Shown piece by piece: positions 37,934 through 49,008 of a stretch of 64,000 bases of DNA (within the stretch, counting starts at the first letter, position 1; each line of letters opens with the position of its first letter). The notes below the pieces were generated by a model, which did no database searches, had not been told where the DNA came from, and worked only from the letters and a program-made list of their open reading frames with translations. A program made the translations under genes and the position numbers. Source of the stretch: Pyrus communis (lineage: Eukaryota > Streptophyta > Magnoliopsida > Rosales > Rosaceae). The stretch spans positions 15,635,428-15,699,427 of the forward strand of contig NC_084803.1 of assembly GCF_963583255.1 (NCBI RefSeq), in the 5' to 3' direction.

Positions 37934-38495
37934 GGCTGTGGAGTTAAAATGCTGAGGAGGAACAGGGAGAAGAAATAAAAGAGTAGCAAAAGTTCGATGT
38001 TTTATGAGAGAATTGTGTGAAATGTGGGATCTTTTTGGTGGGTTTTGGATTAAAGATAGGTGGTAGAGATTTGAGGGCAACGCAGTGGCAGATGTAAGGA
38101 TAAGTCTTTTGTGTAATGTATGACTCTCACCCGAACTTTGATTTTTTGATTCACAAAGAGTGCACTACCCAAGCTTTGTTGTATTTAGTATGGACTGAGA
38201 CCCCTCTCAAAAGATGATAGTGACTTTTGGTCACATACTATACAAGTGTATTGTTACACAACATAACTACTTTGCACCATTGTTCTAAAACACCCGCCTA
38301 ATGCTACCTAGGTACTAGGCGGTTGATTACCATCCCGGTTAATCATTAGAAATTTGAAATTTAAGGAGTATCTAGACTTGCCTAGGCGCCAGGCCTTGAC
38401 CCACCTAAGTTGCAACTCTCACTTAAACAGAAAATAGATAATTTTCATTTGTATTTTATTTTTTCAATAAATTGAAAGAGACTTGTTCAATACTT
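37934..38495. other. FNR promoter region and unassigned flank
   Basis: Pyrimidine-rich leader (on the minus strand) precedes the FNR start. A GATAAG I-box-like element lies at about 38098 on the plus strand; I-boxes are common in light-regulated promoters, but a single match is weak evidence. At 38290-38410 a CCTAGGTACTAGGCGG...CCTAGGCGCC region resembles repeat sequence. Confidence 0.4.
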
Positions 38496-38496
38496 G

Positions 38497-38707
38497 GATG
38501 GACATCCATAATATTTTTTTTTTTTAACAAACGATATTAATTAGACTAAGGGGCAGGGGGCGGGCTAAGTTTCAAAATGGACTAGCAATAATAATGTGGT
38601 TCAAATCCGTCTTAGGCGAGAATCGAACCTAAGACCTCTCACTTATAAGTGACGAGGAATACTACTAAACCGTAGTACTAAATGGCTCTTAGATGGACAC
38701 TCATTAT
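38497..38707 (-). mobile_element. tRNA-derived SINE with target-site duplications
   Basis: The body (38513-38691) reads on the minus strand from GAGCCATTTAGTACTACGG, with a box A-like TAGTACTACGGTTTAGTAG, then box B GGTTCGATTCT, ending in a short poly(A). Imperfect 16-bp direct repeats GATGGACA..CAT.AT flank it (38497-38512 and 38692-38707). This is the layout of a short plant SINE transcribed by RNA polymerase III and moved by LINE machinery. Confidence 0.85.
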
Positions 38708-38804
38708 ATGTTTGATCTCCGTGTTCTCATTATGTTTTGATACTTAATCTACATGTCATTTTACAATTTTTGTATCTCTATACATATACGTAATTATTTT
38801 AAGG

Positions 38805-39655
<851 letters not shown>

Positions 39656-39659
39656 ACAT

Positions 39660-40342
39660 GCTATTGTACACATGATATTCAACAATGCTATATTCTTGTG
39701 ACTAGTACTACGATTTAGTGTTATTCTTATTCACTTGTAAATTAGAAATTTTAAGTTCACCGTCCGGGGGTTTAACCAAATTTCACATTTTGACCACACG
39801 AAGAAGAAAAAACATTTTCACAAAAAAAAAAAAAAAAAAAACAAAAAACAAAAAAAACAAAAAATTAGAATTTTGGGCTATGCGCCCATGAGTAGCAGAC
39901 TAGGCTTCCGGCATTGATATTGGACCAGGTTCACATGAGAGCCAAGTGGACCCAAATGAGTTTGATCCAAGCCTGGTCCAGTATAGTCAGAATTCAGAAT
40001 CAATAAACTCTTTTGATTTGGTTTGAATCCAATTTTTTATGCTATGGAGGACAGGGTGAAGAAAATGTTTGCGAAGCCGATCCAACTAGCCGGCCGAGTT
40101 GCAAAGGCTTTGGACACGGCCTTTGCGATATCCAAGCAGGACGACGGGCGGGGATGCATCATATAGCTCAAATTCGAGGCCAAGACTGTCAAAGATGTTC
40201 ATCTCTGAGTATCCAGATCGAGCTATGACTTGGCCGCCCTAGGCACGTACGATCTCCTCAAACGTTGGATTGACGGCGACATGGAAAACGTCCGAGCAAG
40301 AAAACTGCATTGCCTCATATGCTATACATAGCACTGCATGTA
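39660..40342. other. Spacer, includes a long A-rich run
   Basis: An A-rich tract at about 39820-39865 (interrupted by C) is followed by single-copy sequence with short open frames. No gene is recognised. Confidence 0.4.
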
Positions 40343-40895
40343 CCGAAAAACAATGTATTAAAAGCGTGAGGCGTGGGCGAGGCGTTCAAGGGATAGCCCA
40401 GCCTAGGCGTGAGGTAAAGCCTTACGGGACCTTAAATAATAGAGGACTGTTGAGAAAAACAGAGGAAACAAGGACTCTTGGGGTTTTAAAAATAAAAGGA
40501 AAACAGACTTGGCCAAAACGACGTCATTTTGGGCCAAGTTATTTAAAAAAAAAATTAAAGACTTTGTCCAAAACGTTGTTTTGGACCAAGTCTTTAAAAA
40601 AAAACAAAAAAATCCCTCTTCTTCTTCACGGTCGTCTTCCTCGTGAAGATGCCGCACAACTTGCAACCCTAAACCCAGATGGCAGAGCTTGAAAACAAAG
40701 CAGTCGACTTCAATTTTGGGTCGCGGATGGATCTGGGAACGCCCGCCAACCACCTTTAGGCATGCCTTAGCCACCTAGTCTCGCCTCGGCAAGTTTTCGC
40801 CCACTCCCACTGGGTAAAGGCGTTATCATTCCCACCCTGCCTCCAAAGCCGTCTAGGCGCGCCTCGGGGCATGTCTTTTAAAACATTGCCGAAAA
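40343..40895. mobile_element. hAT-like MITE
   Basis: Termini CAATGTATTAAAAGCGTGAG (40351) and, read inward from the right, CAATGTTTTAAAAGACATGC form inverted repeats of about 35 bp including GAGGCG-type sequence. CCGAAAA flanks both sides (40343-40349 and 40889-40895). A 7-8 bp target duplication fits the hAT superfamily. The interior is about 540 bp with no transposase. Confidence 0.75.
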
Positions 40896-41965
40896 GTGAA
40901 GAAAACTGAATCATTTTGCTTATATCTATGTAAACTTTGTGGAAGAAAACTGAATCATTTTACTATAATCATAGATTGCTTCAAATTTGATCAATAACTT
41001 GACATCAAGATTCGCTGTTAGAGATATGTGAAAATAAACCATTGTGACGGAGCGGTAGGCTACTTTTTGTGATCTTTTTGTCACTTGGTCATCTCATGAT
41101 ATAACGAGACCATGATTACATTACATAGCGGCTGCGATATTTTGACTAATTAGTGCACCTTACATTGGCTTTTCAACACATTTTTATTTTTAATAATACA
41201 TGTCTTATACACATCCACACTTTTTTTTTCCTGTGTTATTGAAGAAAAATACTATAGACTAATTTTTTATCAAATAAATAATTTTACAATACAAGAATCT
41301 AAGAGTATTACATTTACATCTCTAACATTCCTAGAATTTTTTCTTAAAATAATTTCATATTTTTGTTCTCTTTTTTCCTTCCAAAGACACCCATTGTTAT
41401 TGTTGTTAATACGAATTATTTGTTAAGTTGTTAGGCCATCAGACAGCCTATAAGAGGAGAGATTTTTTAGAATGAGTAGTACACGAGGTGGTATACTATG
41501 TATGACTATATAAATGATGAAATATGTGTGTTAAAAAGTTAATAACTTAAAAAAATAAATTTTACCACCACTTATATAAAAAAACGTGATGTACCACGTG
41601 TCACTAAACAGTTGGTTAATAGTTGTGATAAATAGTAAGTCTGTAATAAAATATTACTTGTTGTAGAAGTTGTTACTTGATAAATAGAAAGATACCTTCG
41701 AGTAAAAGTTGAAATGGAGATTCGCATCACGTTCTGCAGATCCTCCTCCGACACAGTTCCCCATTCTTGCTGATTCCCCTAGTATAGGGTTACTGGCTAG
41801 GGTTTTAGGGTCTACATATGAAACAGAAAAAGTGGGTCAGTATCTAGGGTGCACTACTGACCTTCCACTGCTTATTGGTTTTGTTTTGACGTCCCAATTC
41901 ACGTATATCGATACCCGCAAGGATATATGGGCCGGCTAAGGATTTGCCGATTTGGAGCTTTGCCT
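40896..41965. other. Spacer without recognisable gene
   Basis: AT-rich. A plus-strand 76-codon frame at 41709-41939 has no recognised domain. Nothing else is supported. Confidence 0.4.
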
Positions 41966-42187
41966 TTGTAAATTGCTCCGGTGCACTAGATGTCAATTTG
42001 CCAGGACTCCATACATGCGCAATGTTTGGTCTTTCGTAAAAACAGCTAAATGTTGATGGGTATGTCCTTCGTGAAATACCTGGTTAGCTGTTTTTACGAA
42101 GGATCAAATACCGTATGTGTATGGATTCAAACGCCATCATTATTTAGATGACAAATTGGCGTCCAATCCATCGGAGCTATTCAAGAT
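41966..42187. repeat. Long imperfect hairpin (foldback)
   Basis: Two arms of roughly 80-110 bp pair around a loop of about 34 bp. The innermost 17 bp (TTCGTAAAAACAGCTAA and its complement, 42032-42099) are perfect, and pairing continues outward through TCCATAC, CAATTTG.CA and GCTCCG with a bulge of about 20 nt. This could be a MITE or a hairpin-RNA/young miRNA-type locus. Confidence 0.7.
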
Positions 42188-42452
42188 GTCTTCAACATGC
42201 TGGAAGATTTTATTGGTGATGGAAGTTAGACCCATCGAGATGAAGAAGATGGTTTGCTCACGACATCAAGAGTAGAATTGTCATCTTGAGCTCCTAATCA
42301 ATTGTTATATTCCTACTGTATATGGTTAATTTGTCTCCACCACATGTGTCGTTCTTTGAATGCTATCGAAAAATAAGGATTCAATGACCAAAAACCATGG
42401 TTGTTGCAAATTCATCCAAATTCATGGGAAATAAATTATGCTTATAATCATT

Positions 42453-42606
42453 GGAAAAACTAATGAAAATGATTTGAAAACTTTGAGTTTTAACGATAAG
42501 ATCAAAATTAAAGGGCAAAGTGAATAGTATCAAGATTGACTTTTTAATGTAAAAATATGGTTTTTCGTTAAAATGAACAGTACCGAAAGCTTTTCGTTAA
42601 AATTTT
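42453..42606. mobile_element. Small TIR MITE, copy 1
   Basis: AAAACTTTGAGTTTTAACGA...AAAGTGAATAGTATCAAGATTG...TTTTTCGTTAAAATGAACAG. The same family occurs at 50329-50481 and, inverted, at 51248-51397. It is a very common short non-coding repeat type in Rosaceae introns and spacers (recalled). Confidence 0.75.
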
Positions 42607-42609
42607 CAT

Positions 42610-43868
42610 CGTCATTCTCATCCTGTGTACATATTATTGAATTGATCTATTCATTTGTCAAAAAAGTGAACTAGTTGTGTTTAGTTACATCAAATTTGTC
42701 AAGCTAATGTAGATTGTCGCCTAGCTGGTATTCGTATCGCCTACTTGCCAATACATTGAAAATACACTCTCTACTTGCATAGAATTTCATAATTGTAGGT
42801 TGTATTTGGCTTGGAGACAGTGTGTTTTTACTTTCTTTACCATATTTTGGTTCAGAAAACGAGCAGTTCCGATGACTGGAGGAAAGTCACTCGTCAGCTG
42901 CTACTCACATTAGTTACCCGAACAAGAGCTACTGCTTACGTAAGGTTCCTGATGGTGCTTGTCTTACTAACAGTTTCACAAGTGAATCCGTGATCGGTGA
43001 CATGGTTTTCTGATAAGTTGCAGTCTTTCTGATTATGCAAGCTCTTGCAGATATGGATAGTGCAGATATTCTTTTTACTCTTCAATCATTCAACAGCAAC
43101 AACAAAGTTTTATCCCACTAAATAAAGTCAGTTGTATGAATTCTAGAATACCATTGTGCTCGATTTTACGCCAATTCTTCTGTTAGCTCTAAGTACTCAT
43201 ATTTTTTTCTTTAAGTCTCTTTCCAAGTCTTTCTCGGTCTAAATACTCATATTTTTTTTTAAAGTCTTTTTTCAAGTCTTTTTAGATCTTCTTCTACTTC
43301 TTTTGCGATTGCATTTTATAATCGCAACATCAATAAGTCTTCGATTCACATGTCCAAACCACCGTAACCAATTTTCTTTCATCTCATCTTCAGCCACTCT
43401 TGTTTTCTCTCATATATCGTCGTTCTCCTCATTCTCTCTTCAATCACGACACCGTAAAATTCCCTTTCGCATGAGTTAAAATAGATGAGTATTAAGGTTG
43501 TAGAGGTACATTGCAGATAATCTTTTTACTTCTGCATTCCGATTTGAAATGAGTAACTGATGTAATCAGATGAACAGTATTGAAGTGAATCTAGTTTTAC
43601 GGCGTGGTGTTTATCTCAAAACTGTCCTTTTATAAGCTAAAGTTGTCAGTAAATCTTCAGATAACGCGAAGAAGAACCATCTTTAGCATAAAATCAAAAC
43701 TCGGGCATGCTAAAATTGAGAAGAAGATTTTAATTTGACTGAGAAAGCTGTAAATTACATAGTATGTACACTCAATGAGAATCATAAAAACAGAGACAAA
43801 AGAATGAAATGTTTTCCTTATTGTTTCAGGCATGGGAAGACCGAAGACCACTTTGCCTTGTGATTGAA
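42610..43868. other. Downstream side of ARO, no gene
   Basis: A plus-strand frame around 42811-42993 contains SSSDDWRKVTRQLLLTLVTR and might be an exon relic, but no family is recognised. The last few hundred bases are the presumed 3' UTR of ARO. Confidence 0.35.
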
Positions 43869-45857
43869 TCAATGGAATCCCCTGGAGCCCCTGGACTGAT
43901 AAAGATCCAACCTGCTCTTAGCTTCTTGTAACAACATTTCGAGCGATTCATCTTGGGTCATATTTGATTGCTTGGAAGCCCATTCGAGCACCGATAGCAC
44001 CTCAGCCTGGGCAAGTTCTTGGCTGTCGGGTACATGAAGTGCAATATAGCACATGAGAACCAATGCGGGAATTTGAACAATTTGCTCCCCGAAATACACA
44101 AGCTGGATCAAGTGCTTAGCGCCACCTGCACTTATTATTGCCTTGGAATGGTCGAGATGAAGATAGTTGTCTGTACAGGCAAACTTTGAGAGGGCAACGG
44201 TAGCCTCCCTGGTAACCTCAGCCTCTCTTTCATCGAGAAGCCGCACTAACGGGCCAATCATTCTCGTCTCAGTTGCCCTAAACGTCCTTGCCAAATTCCC
44301 AATAGCTTTGATGCATGGAATCAGGAGGTCTGAATCTGCATCAGCTTTCTCAGTAATCTTCTGAAGTTGATCAACCACTGACTTGCAAGCCAGAGAATTA
44401 GGCTTGAAGGCTGATTTTCTCAACTCAGCATCTTTCTCCGCTACCGCTGTAATCTCCATTAACGCCATCGCAGAATTGAGCTGAACATCTTCGGAGCCCT
44501 TCTCCAAGAGCACTGCAAAACATAGCAGTGCTCTGGACTCCGTGATACTGCGGCAAATAGGCGAGTTCCCCTTGGCTAGCTGCCAAAGAGCTCTGGCCGC
44601 CATTGCTTTCATGTTGGCCTTGATGGCAGGGTCTTCCAATTCCCTCCCCTTAATGTTAGTCCCGGAATGACTATGATGATGGTGAGACTGTTGGTGCTGA
44701 GGATTCTGCTTTCCGTTGATATTGCCGTTGCCGTTGGCATTGGTGGTCTGACTCCCACCAATAGCTTGGTGTTGAGGAAGCTTCGACCCGCCATGCATTG
44801 CCATGGTACTGGCAACAACATTGTGCATCAGACTCGGGATTTGATTACCCAACGGATGAGGAATGTGACTGTAACCCAGCTTCTCATCCTCCTCACCCGC
44901 CTTGTTCGAATGGTTATTGGCATTCGAATTATTGGTTGCCACCACAACAGCATGAATCGATGTAGCTTTGTTGAAGGTAATAGAATACTTACTATGCTCC
45001 TGAACAGTTTCAAAAGCAAGATGGCTGACCAGCAGCCGAATGATGTTATGCTGTGCAAAAAGATCCTGGCATTTGGGGTAGTGACCTGCAAGCTCCGACA
45101 CGGCCTGGGCCACCATTGCTTGCATCTTCATCGGACCTTCTTTGAGGATTTTGGCAAACACTGAGCACACACCGGCGTGAATCATGTGCTCCACGCTCTC
45201 CGGATCACGGCCGAGCAGCCCGAGTGCCTCCGCGGCGTACTCTTGACCTTCTGGTTTGCCCTCTTTGACCAATTTCAACAAGGGTCCGACTCCACCTTCC
45301 TCAATTATCAGCTTCCCGTACCGATCATTGTCCCTAGCAAGCGAAACGAGTGAAGCTGCCGCATCGGATCGGTCCTCAACCGACCCAGTATGCAAAATCG
45401 CAATCTGCTCCCAAATGAAGCACAAAATTGGCTCGTTTGCTGCGATCGGAGGCAGCCCCAAGTACCCGTCTTCCCGGGTATCAGCCGGAGCCGACACCCG
45501 GAGCAGCCACGACAGGTCGCCAATGGAGTTTTCAAGCTGCGACGACATTTTCCGGAACTGGGCAGCCGGGATAATGGTGAAGACTCGCTTCATGATACCG
45601 TTGGCGCGGCATTTGAGCACCAAAGACAAAGCCTTGTCGAGTACCTGCTCTGTCTCGTCGATGATCCGCCGAGTCGGGCGCTCGTAGAGGTCGGAGCTGG
45701 CTCTCGCCGCCTGCCGGAGCAACCCCGCCAGCTTTTCAGTCTTGGATTTCAGCTCCAAGCACTCCTGCTTAGACGAACTGGCCTCGTCGGCGGCCTTCGT
45801 GACTTGGTCAGCGAGCTGGATCGGTTTCGCCAAGATTTGCTTCACTATGTCCGCCAT
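43869..45857 (-). CDS. ARO: ARMADILLO REPEAT ONLY (ARO) protein
   Basis: A 662-residue intronless gene of the plant ARO family, named from Arabidopsis ARO1-4, which act in polarised tip growth (pollen tubes, root hairs) and trichome development by linking membrane signalling to ROP/actin control. MADIVKQILAKPIQLADQVT at the N-terminus is the family hallmark, which is why the ATG at 45857 is chosen over the in-frame ATG at 45884. Residues 1-115 form the helical N-terminal domain. Armadillo-type repeats occupy about 160-300 and 410-640 (e.g. AAASLVSLARDNDRYGKLI, EYAAEALGLLGRDPESVEHM). Between them, about 305-402, is a low-complexity linker rich in Asn, Gln, Gly and His (NNSNANNHSNKAG; SHHHHSHSG). 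Length equals ARO1-type proteins. Strand and isolation give no operon-like context. Confidence 0.96.
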   Translation of the reverse strand: MADIVKQILAKPIQLADQVTKAADEASSSKQECLELKSKTEKLAGLLRQAARASSDLYERPTRRIIDETEQVLDKALSLVLKCRANGIMKRVFTIIPAAQFRKMSSQLENSIGDLSWLLRVSAPADTREDGYLGLPPIAANEPILCFIWEQIAILHTGSVEDRSDAAASLVSLARDNDRYGKLIIEEGGVGPLLKLVKEGKPEGQEYAAEALGLLGRDPESVEHMIHAGVCSVFAKILKEGPMKMQAMVAQAVSELAGHYPKCQDLFAQHNIIRLLVSHLAFETVQEHSKYSITFNKATSIHAVVVATNNSNANNHSNKAGEEDEKLGYSHIPHPLGNQIPSLMHNVVASTMAMHGGSKLPQHQAIGGSQTTNANGNGNINGKQNPQHQQSHHHHSHSGTNIKGRELEDPAIKANMKAMAARALWQLAKGNSPICRSITESRALLCFAVLLEKGSEDVQLNSAMALMEITAVAEKDAELRKSAFKPNSLACKSVVDQLQKITEKADADSDLLIPCIKAIGNLARTFRATETRMIGPLVRLLDEREAEVTREATVALSKFACTDNYLHLDHSKAIISAGGAKHLIQLVYFGEQIVQIPALVLMCYIALHVPDSQELAQAEVLSVLEWASKQSNMTQDESLEMLLQEAKSRLDLYQSRGSRGFH

Positions 45858-46665
45858 GGCTGGCACGGCGGACCAGGGACACAAAAGTGTTTGATGAAAT
45901 GTCTGACCGAAAAATCACAGATTGGATCAAACTAGACAAATGGGTTTTCTTGTTTTGGTGTCTGGAATCGGGTTCTCTATATCTTGAGAGGAAGAAGATT
46001 GGAGATGTGAATTGGGTAATGTGCTATGTGCTTCGTGCTATGTGTATGTGTGTGGCAGGTCTGGTAGAGAAGTTGCAGAAACTCGGAGATGAATGGTTTA
46101 GGCGGACGCAACGTTGGCTTAGGGCGCCCCCAAGAAGGGGAAGGGGGTGGGTGGGAAGGATGAGGGAGGGAGGGAGAGAGAGAGATGGCTCGAAAGTGTG
46201 GTGGTTTTGGGTTTTTTGTTGTTGGTTTTGTGTTTTTATTGTGCTGCAAGTTTGCAACAGTCTCTGATGGCTGTCGACGAGTTCCACTACGAGGTCAGGT
46301 CAAACGCGTATTTCTTCACATATATAAAAATACGGTGACCTTTTCTTTCTTTACCGGATCGAATTTCATTTTCTTGATTTTCTTATGTTAGTTTTTTAAA
46401 CGTCTTTTTTTCTGGGAATTAATACACATAAAGGATATATGCAAGTGACTTGAATTTTTTTCACATACATCGTATATTAACACAATACCGTACTACTATT
46501 TATAAGGAGTACTATTGAACATTAGTTCTTAAAGAGAGATTTTTTTTATTATATTGAAAACACGTTTCGGTACATCAAATATTATATAAGTAAATGAACA
46601 TTTCAAAAGAATATTCACTATATTGTATCGCTTATTGGATCAAACCCTAATTCTTAATACATTAA
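45858..46665. other. ARO upstream region
   Basis: Presumed 5' leader and promoter of ARO on the minus strand, with a CT-rich stretch at about 46140-46190. No other gene is recognised. Confidence 0.45.
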
Positions 46666-47217
46666 GGTCTCCTTTGGTATATAGAATCGAATATGACTAA
46701 TAATACGGAGCTGGATATTTGGTGTCCTAACGTATTAAATAATACCCGGACTAAATTATACGACCCCAACAATTTAGTACACCTCTCGCCTGCTAAATTA
46801 TACCCCCAAAAGCTGTGTATTATTGGTCCGACTCTCTCCCTCCCTCCCTCCACCGCACGCTTTTCCTCTTCGGTTATGTCGAAGATTGAAGGTGCTTGAA
46901 CCTAACCCTCCGAGTCACGGTCTTGGATCTCAGTGATAAACCGGCCATCTGGTGGTAGTTGGTTGCCGTTGGTTTCTCATGCTTCACCTCTGAGCTCTCT
47001 TCGATTTGCGGCATTCGTGAAGTTTTCCGTTCTGCAATTGGTTTCAACACATTATACCCCATGTTAGGGCAACAGTCGTTGGTGGGAACTTTGAATTTGT
47101 TGCACTAGTCCAGTACTACATCAAACGTCAGATTAATTTAGTCAATACTAGACGATAACTATTTATCTTATACGACTAAAATAATTAATATAATCGGAAC
47201 TGTCAAACGAGGCCTAA
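46663..47217. mobile_element. Tourist-like (PIF/Harbinger) non-autonomous element
   Basis: The left end GGTCTCCTTTGGTATATAG (46666) and the right end read inward GGCCTCGTTTGACAG (47214) form short inverted termini, flanked by TAA on both sides (46663-46665 and 47215-47217). The 549-bp interior has no transposase. TAA/TTA target duplication and a G-rich TTTGG terminus fit PIF/Harbinger. Confidence 0.72.
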
Positions 47218-47918
47218 ATAATATCTCGTTCTCCAGAGGAAATTAACGAATTACTCATAGAATATACTCTTAAGAAAATTAGAAAATGATGGCAGGCTGT
47301 CATTTTTTGTTCTTTTTTTTTTAAACTACAAGCCCCCACTGGGTCCATATAACCCTTCAGGTTGCAGAGTCATGCAGATGAGCTCTGTTTTGCTTGGCAG
47401 GTAACTATTGACTCTTTGCTACGTGTCATTTTAAATACCGTAAAAATAATTTCTCCACACTTATTTTCTCTGGATGCATATATTCATTTATGGGAAAACT
47501 TAATATAACTCTAACTTTACGAGCCATTATTAGTTATAGTTCAATTTTGTTTAATTTTTGAGTTAGTTGTGCAATAATTTATTGTCCACATCAGCTTATT
47601 TGTATTATCTTGCCACATTTACCCTTAAAATTGACTAATCAAGTAATTATTGTTTTTAAGTTGTGATTAAAGTTAATCTTATCCTTAATTATAGGATTAT
47701 TTTTAAGGATTTAAATCTCATTTTTTCTTCTCCCTCCACAAACCGTTCATTTTTCTTTTCTTGTTTCAATTCTCTTTTCTTGTTTCTCCCTCACAATATC
47801 TTTCTCTTCCTGCATTATTCTGCCCAATAATCTTCTTCCATAATATTCATCTTCTGCCCCTCCTCCTTCCATAAAGATAAAGATGATCAATATATATTTG
47901 ATTGGATTAAAAAAAAGA
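47218..47918. other. Spacer without recognisable gene
   Basis: AT-rich, with pyrimidine-rich stretches at about 47720-47880. No gene or closed element is recognised. Confidence 0.4.
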
Positions 47919-48543
47919 TTGCACTAGTCAATCTTATGTTTTGGTGTTCCACAAAATCACTTCTTTTTTCTTCCATGAATTGCATATTCTTAGGATTCTC
48001 GTTTATGCACATATAATTGCATGTATCTGGGAAATAAAATTGAATGTATCTGGGAAATAAAATATTTGTCTTCCTAAATCCAAAAGAGATTGCACTAGTA
48101 AATCTTATGTTTTGGGGTTCCACAAAATCACTTCTTTTTTCTTCCACAAATTGCATACTCTTACTGTGACAACCCGTCCCAAATTATTTGTACCGTAGGT
48201 GTGAAATGATGATTTTGCCCTTGGTAGTTATTTATCATTTTGGGGTGATTGTTTTGTTGTATTGTTGGTTGCACCTGGACCACACACACCTACACCCACA
48301 TCATCTTCTCCCGTGCTCTCTCTATCGCAGACTCCCACATCATCTTTATTTAATCGTACTTTTATTATTATCTTTTGCTTTCGCACTGTGCACATGGCTA
48401 CGTCACCCTCACGTGACAACCATCACGCCTTGATTTCGGTCGGGATGTGTCACTTATGATTCTCGTTTATGCATATATAATTGCATGTATCTAGGAAATA
48501 AAATTGAATGTATCTGGGAAATAAAATATTTGTCTTCCTAAAG
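47919..48543. repeat. Direct repeat of about 170 bp, second copy split by an insertion
   Basis: Unit 1 (47919-48089) and unit 2 (48090-48164 plus 48458-48543) share TTGCACTAG, TCTTATGTTTTGG, TTCCACAAAATCACTTC and GAATGTATCTGGGAAATAAA. Unit 2 is cut at CTTA by the 288-bp insert at 48165-48452. A short third piece follows at about 48555-48590. Confidence 0.85.
48160..48457. mobile_element. Small LTR-like insertion (288 bp)
   Basis: The insert runs from TGTGACAACCCGTCCC (48165) to GGGATGTGTCA (48452), with TG...CA ends and partial terminal inversion. It is flanked by CTTAC (48160-48164) and CTTAT (48453-48457), a 5-bp duplication with one change; the uninterrupted repeat unit 1 has CTTAG. No PBS or coding region is present, so it is best read as a solo LTR of a small element. 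Confidence 0.72.
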
Positions 48544-48713
48544 AGTAGGTATACATAAAATTGAATGTATTTGGGAAATAAAATCCTAAATGCCCCACCA
48601 ACGGAATAAACCCTCCATCCCCAGCACTCACAGTCACCAAATTGCTGCTCCACTTTGATCTGCGCCTTCCACCAATTCAGGTAAACAAAATTTTGTTTTG
48701 TTTTTTTGGGACA

Positions 48714-49008
48714 TAAGGTGTCACATCCCGGCCCGGGACGGACCACTTCCCGGGCCCGACTCCACCACCGTAGCACGATATTGTCCGCTTTGGGCTTACC
48801 ATTCCCTCACGGTTTTGTTTTTGGGAACTCACAAGCAACTTCCCAGTGGGTCACCCATCATGGGATTGCTCTAGCCCCCTTCTCGCTTAACTTCGGAGTT
48901 CCTACGGAACCCGAAGCCAATGAGCTCCCAAAAGGCCTCGTGCTAGGTAAGGATGGGAATATACATTTAAGGATTACTCCCCTGGACGATGTGGGATGTT
49001 ACATAAGG
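48714..49008 (-). mobile_element. Cassandra-like TRIM solo LTR with 5S rRNA-derived domain
   Basis: On the minus strand the element begins TGTAACATCCCACATCG (49003) and ends GGCCGGGATGTGACA (48719). TAAGG flanks both sides (48714-48718 and 49004-49008). About 48838-48902 on the minus strand, AACTCCGAAGTTAAGCG and TGATGGGTGACCCACTGGGA match the 3' half of plant 5S rRNA, including the A-box, intermediate and C-box promoter region. LTRs bearing a 5S-derived segment define the Cassandra TRIM family. No internal domain or second LTR is present. Confidence 0.9.

Noticed and set aside
38600..38680. tRNA gene (GGTTCGATTCT on the minus strand)
   Set aside because: No acceptor-stem pairing or anticodon arm; the box B belongs to a SINE.
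42811..42993. Gene fragment (SSSDDWRKVTRQLLLTLVTR)
   Set aside because: Single short frame with no family recognised and no adjoining exon; mentioned only as spacer content.
44667..45935. Plus-strand open frames over ARO
   Set aside because: They are antisense to a highly conserved 662-residue protein and have no recognisable domain.
48838..48960. Functional 5S rRNA gene
   Set aside because: Only the 3' half is similar, and it lies inside an LTR with target duplications.
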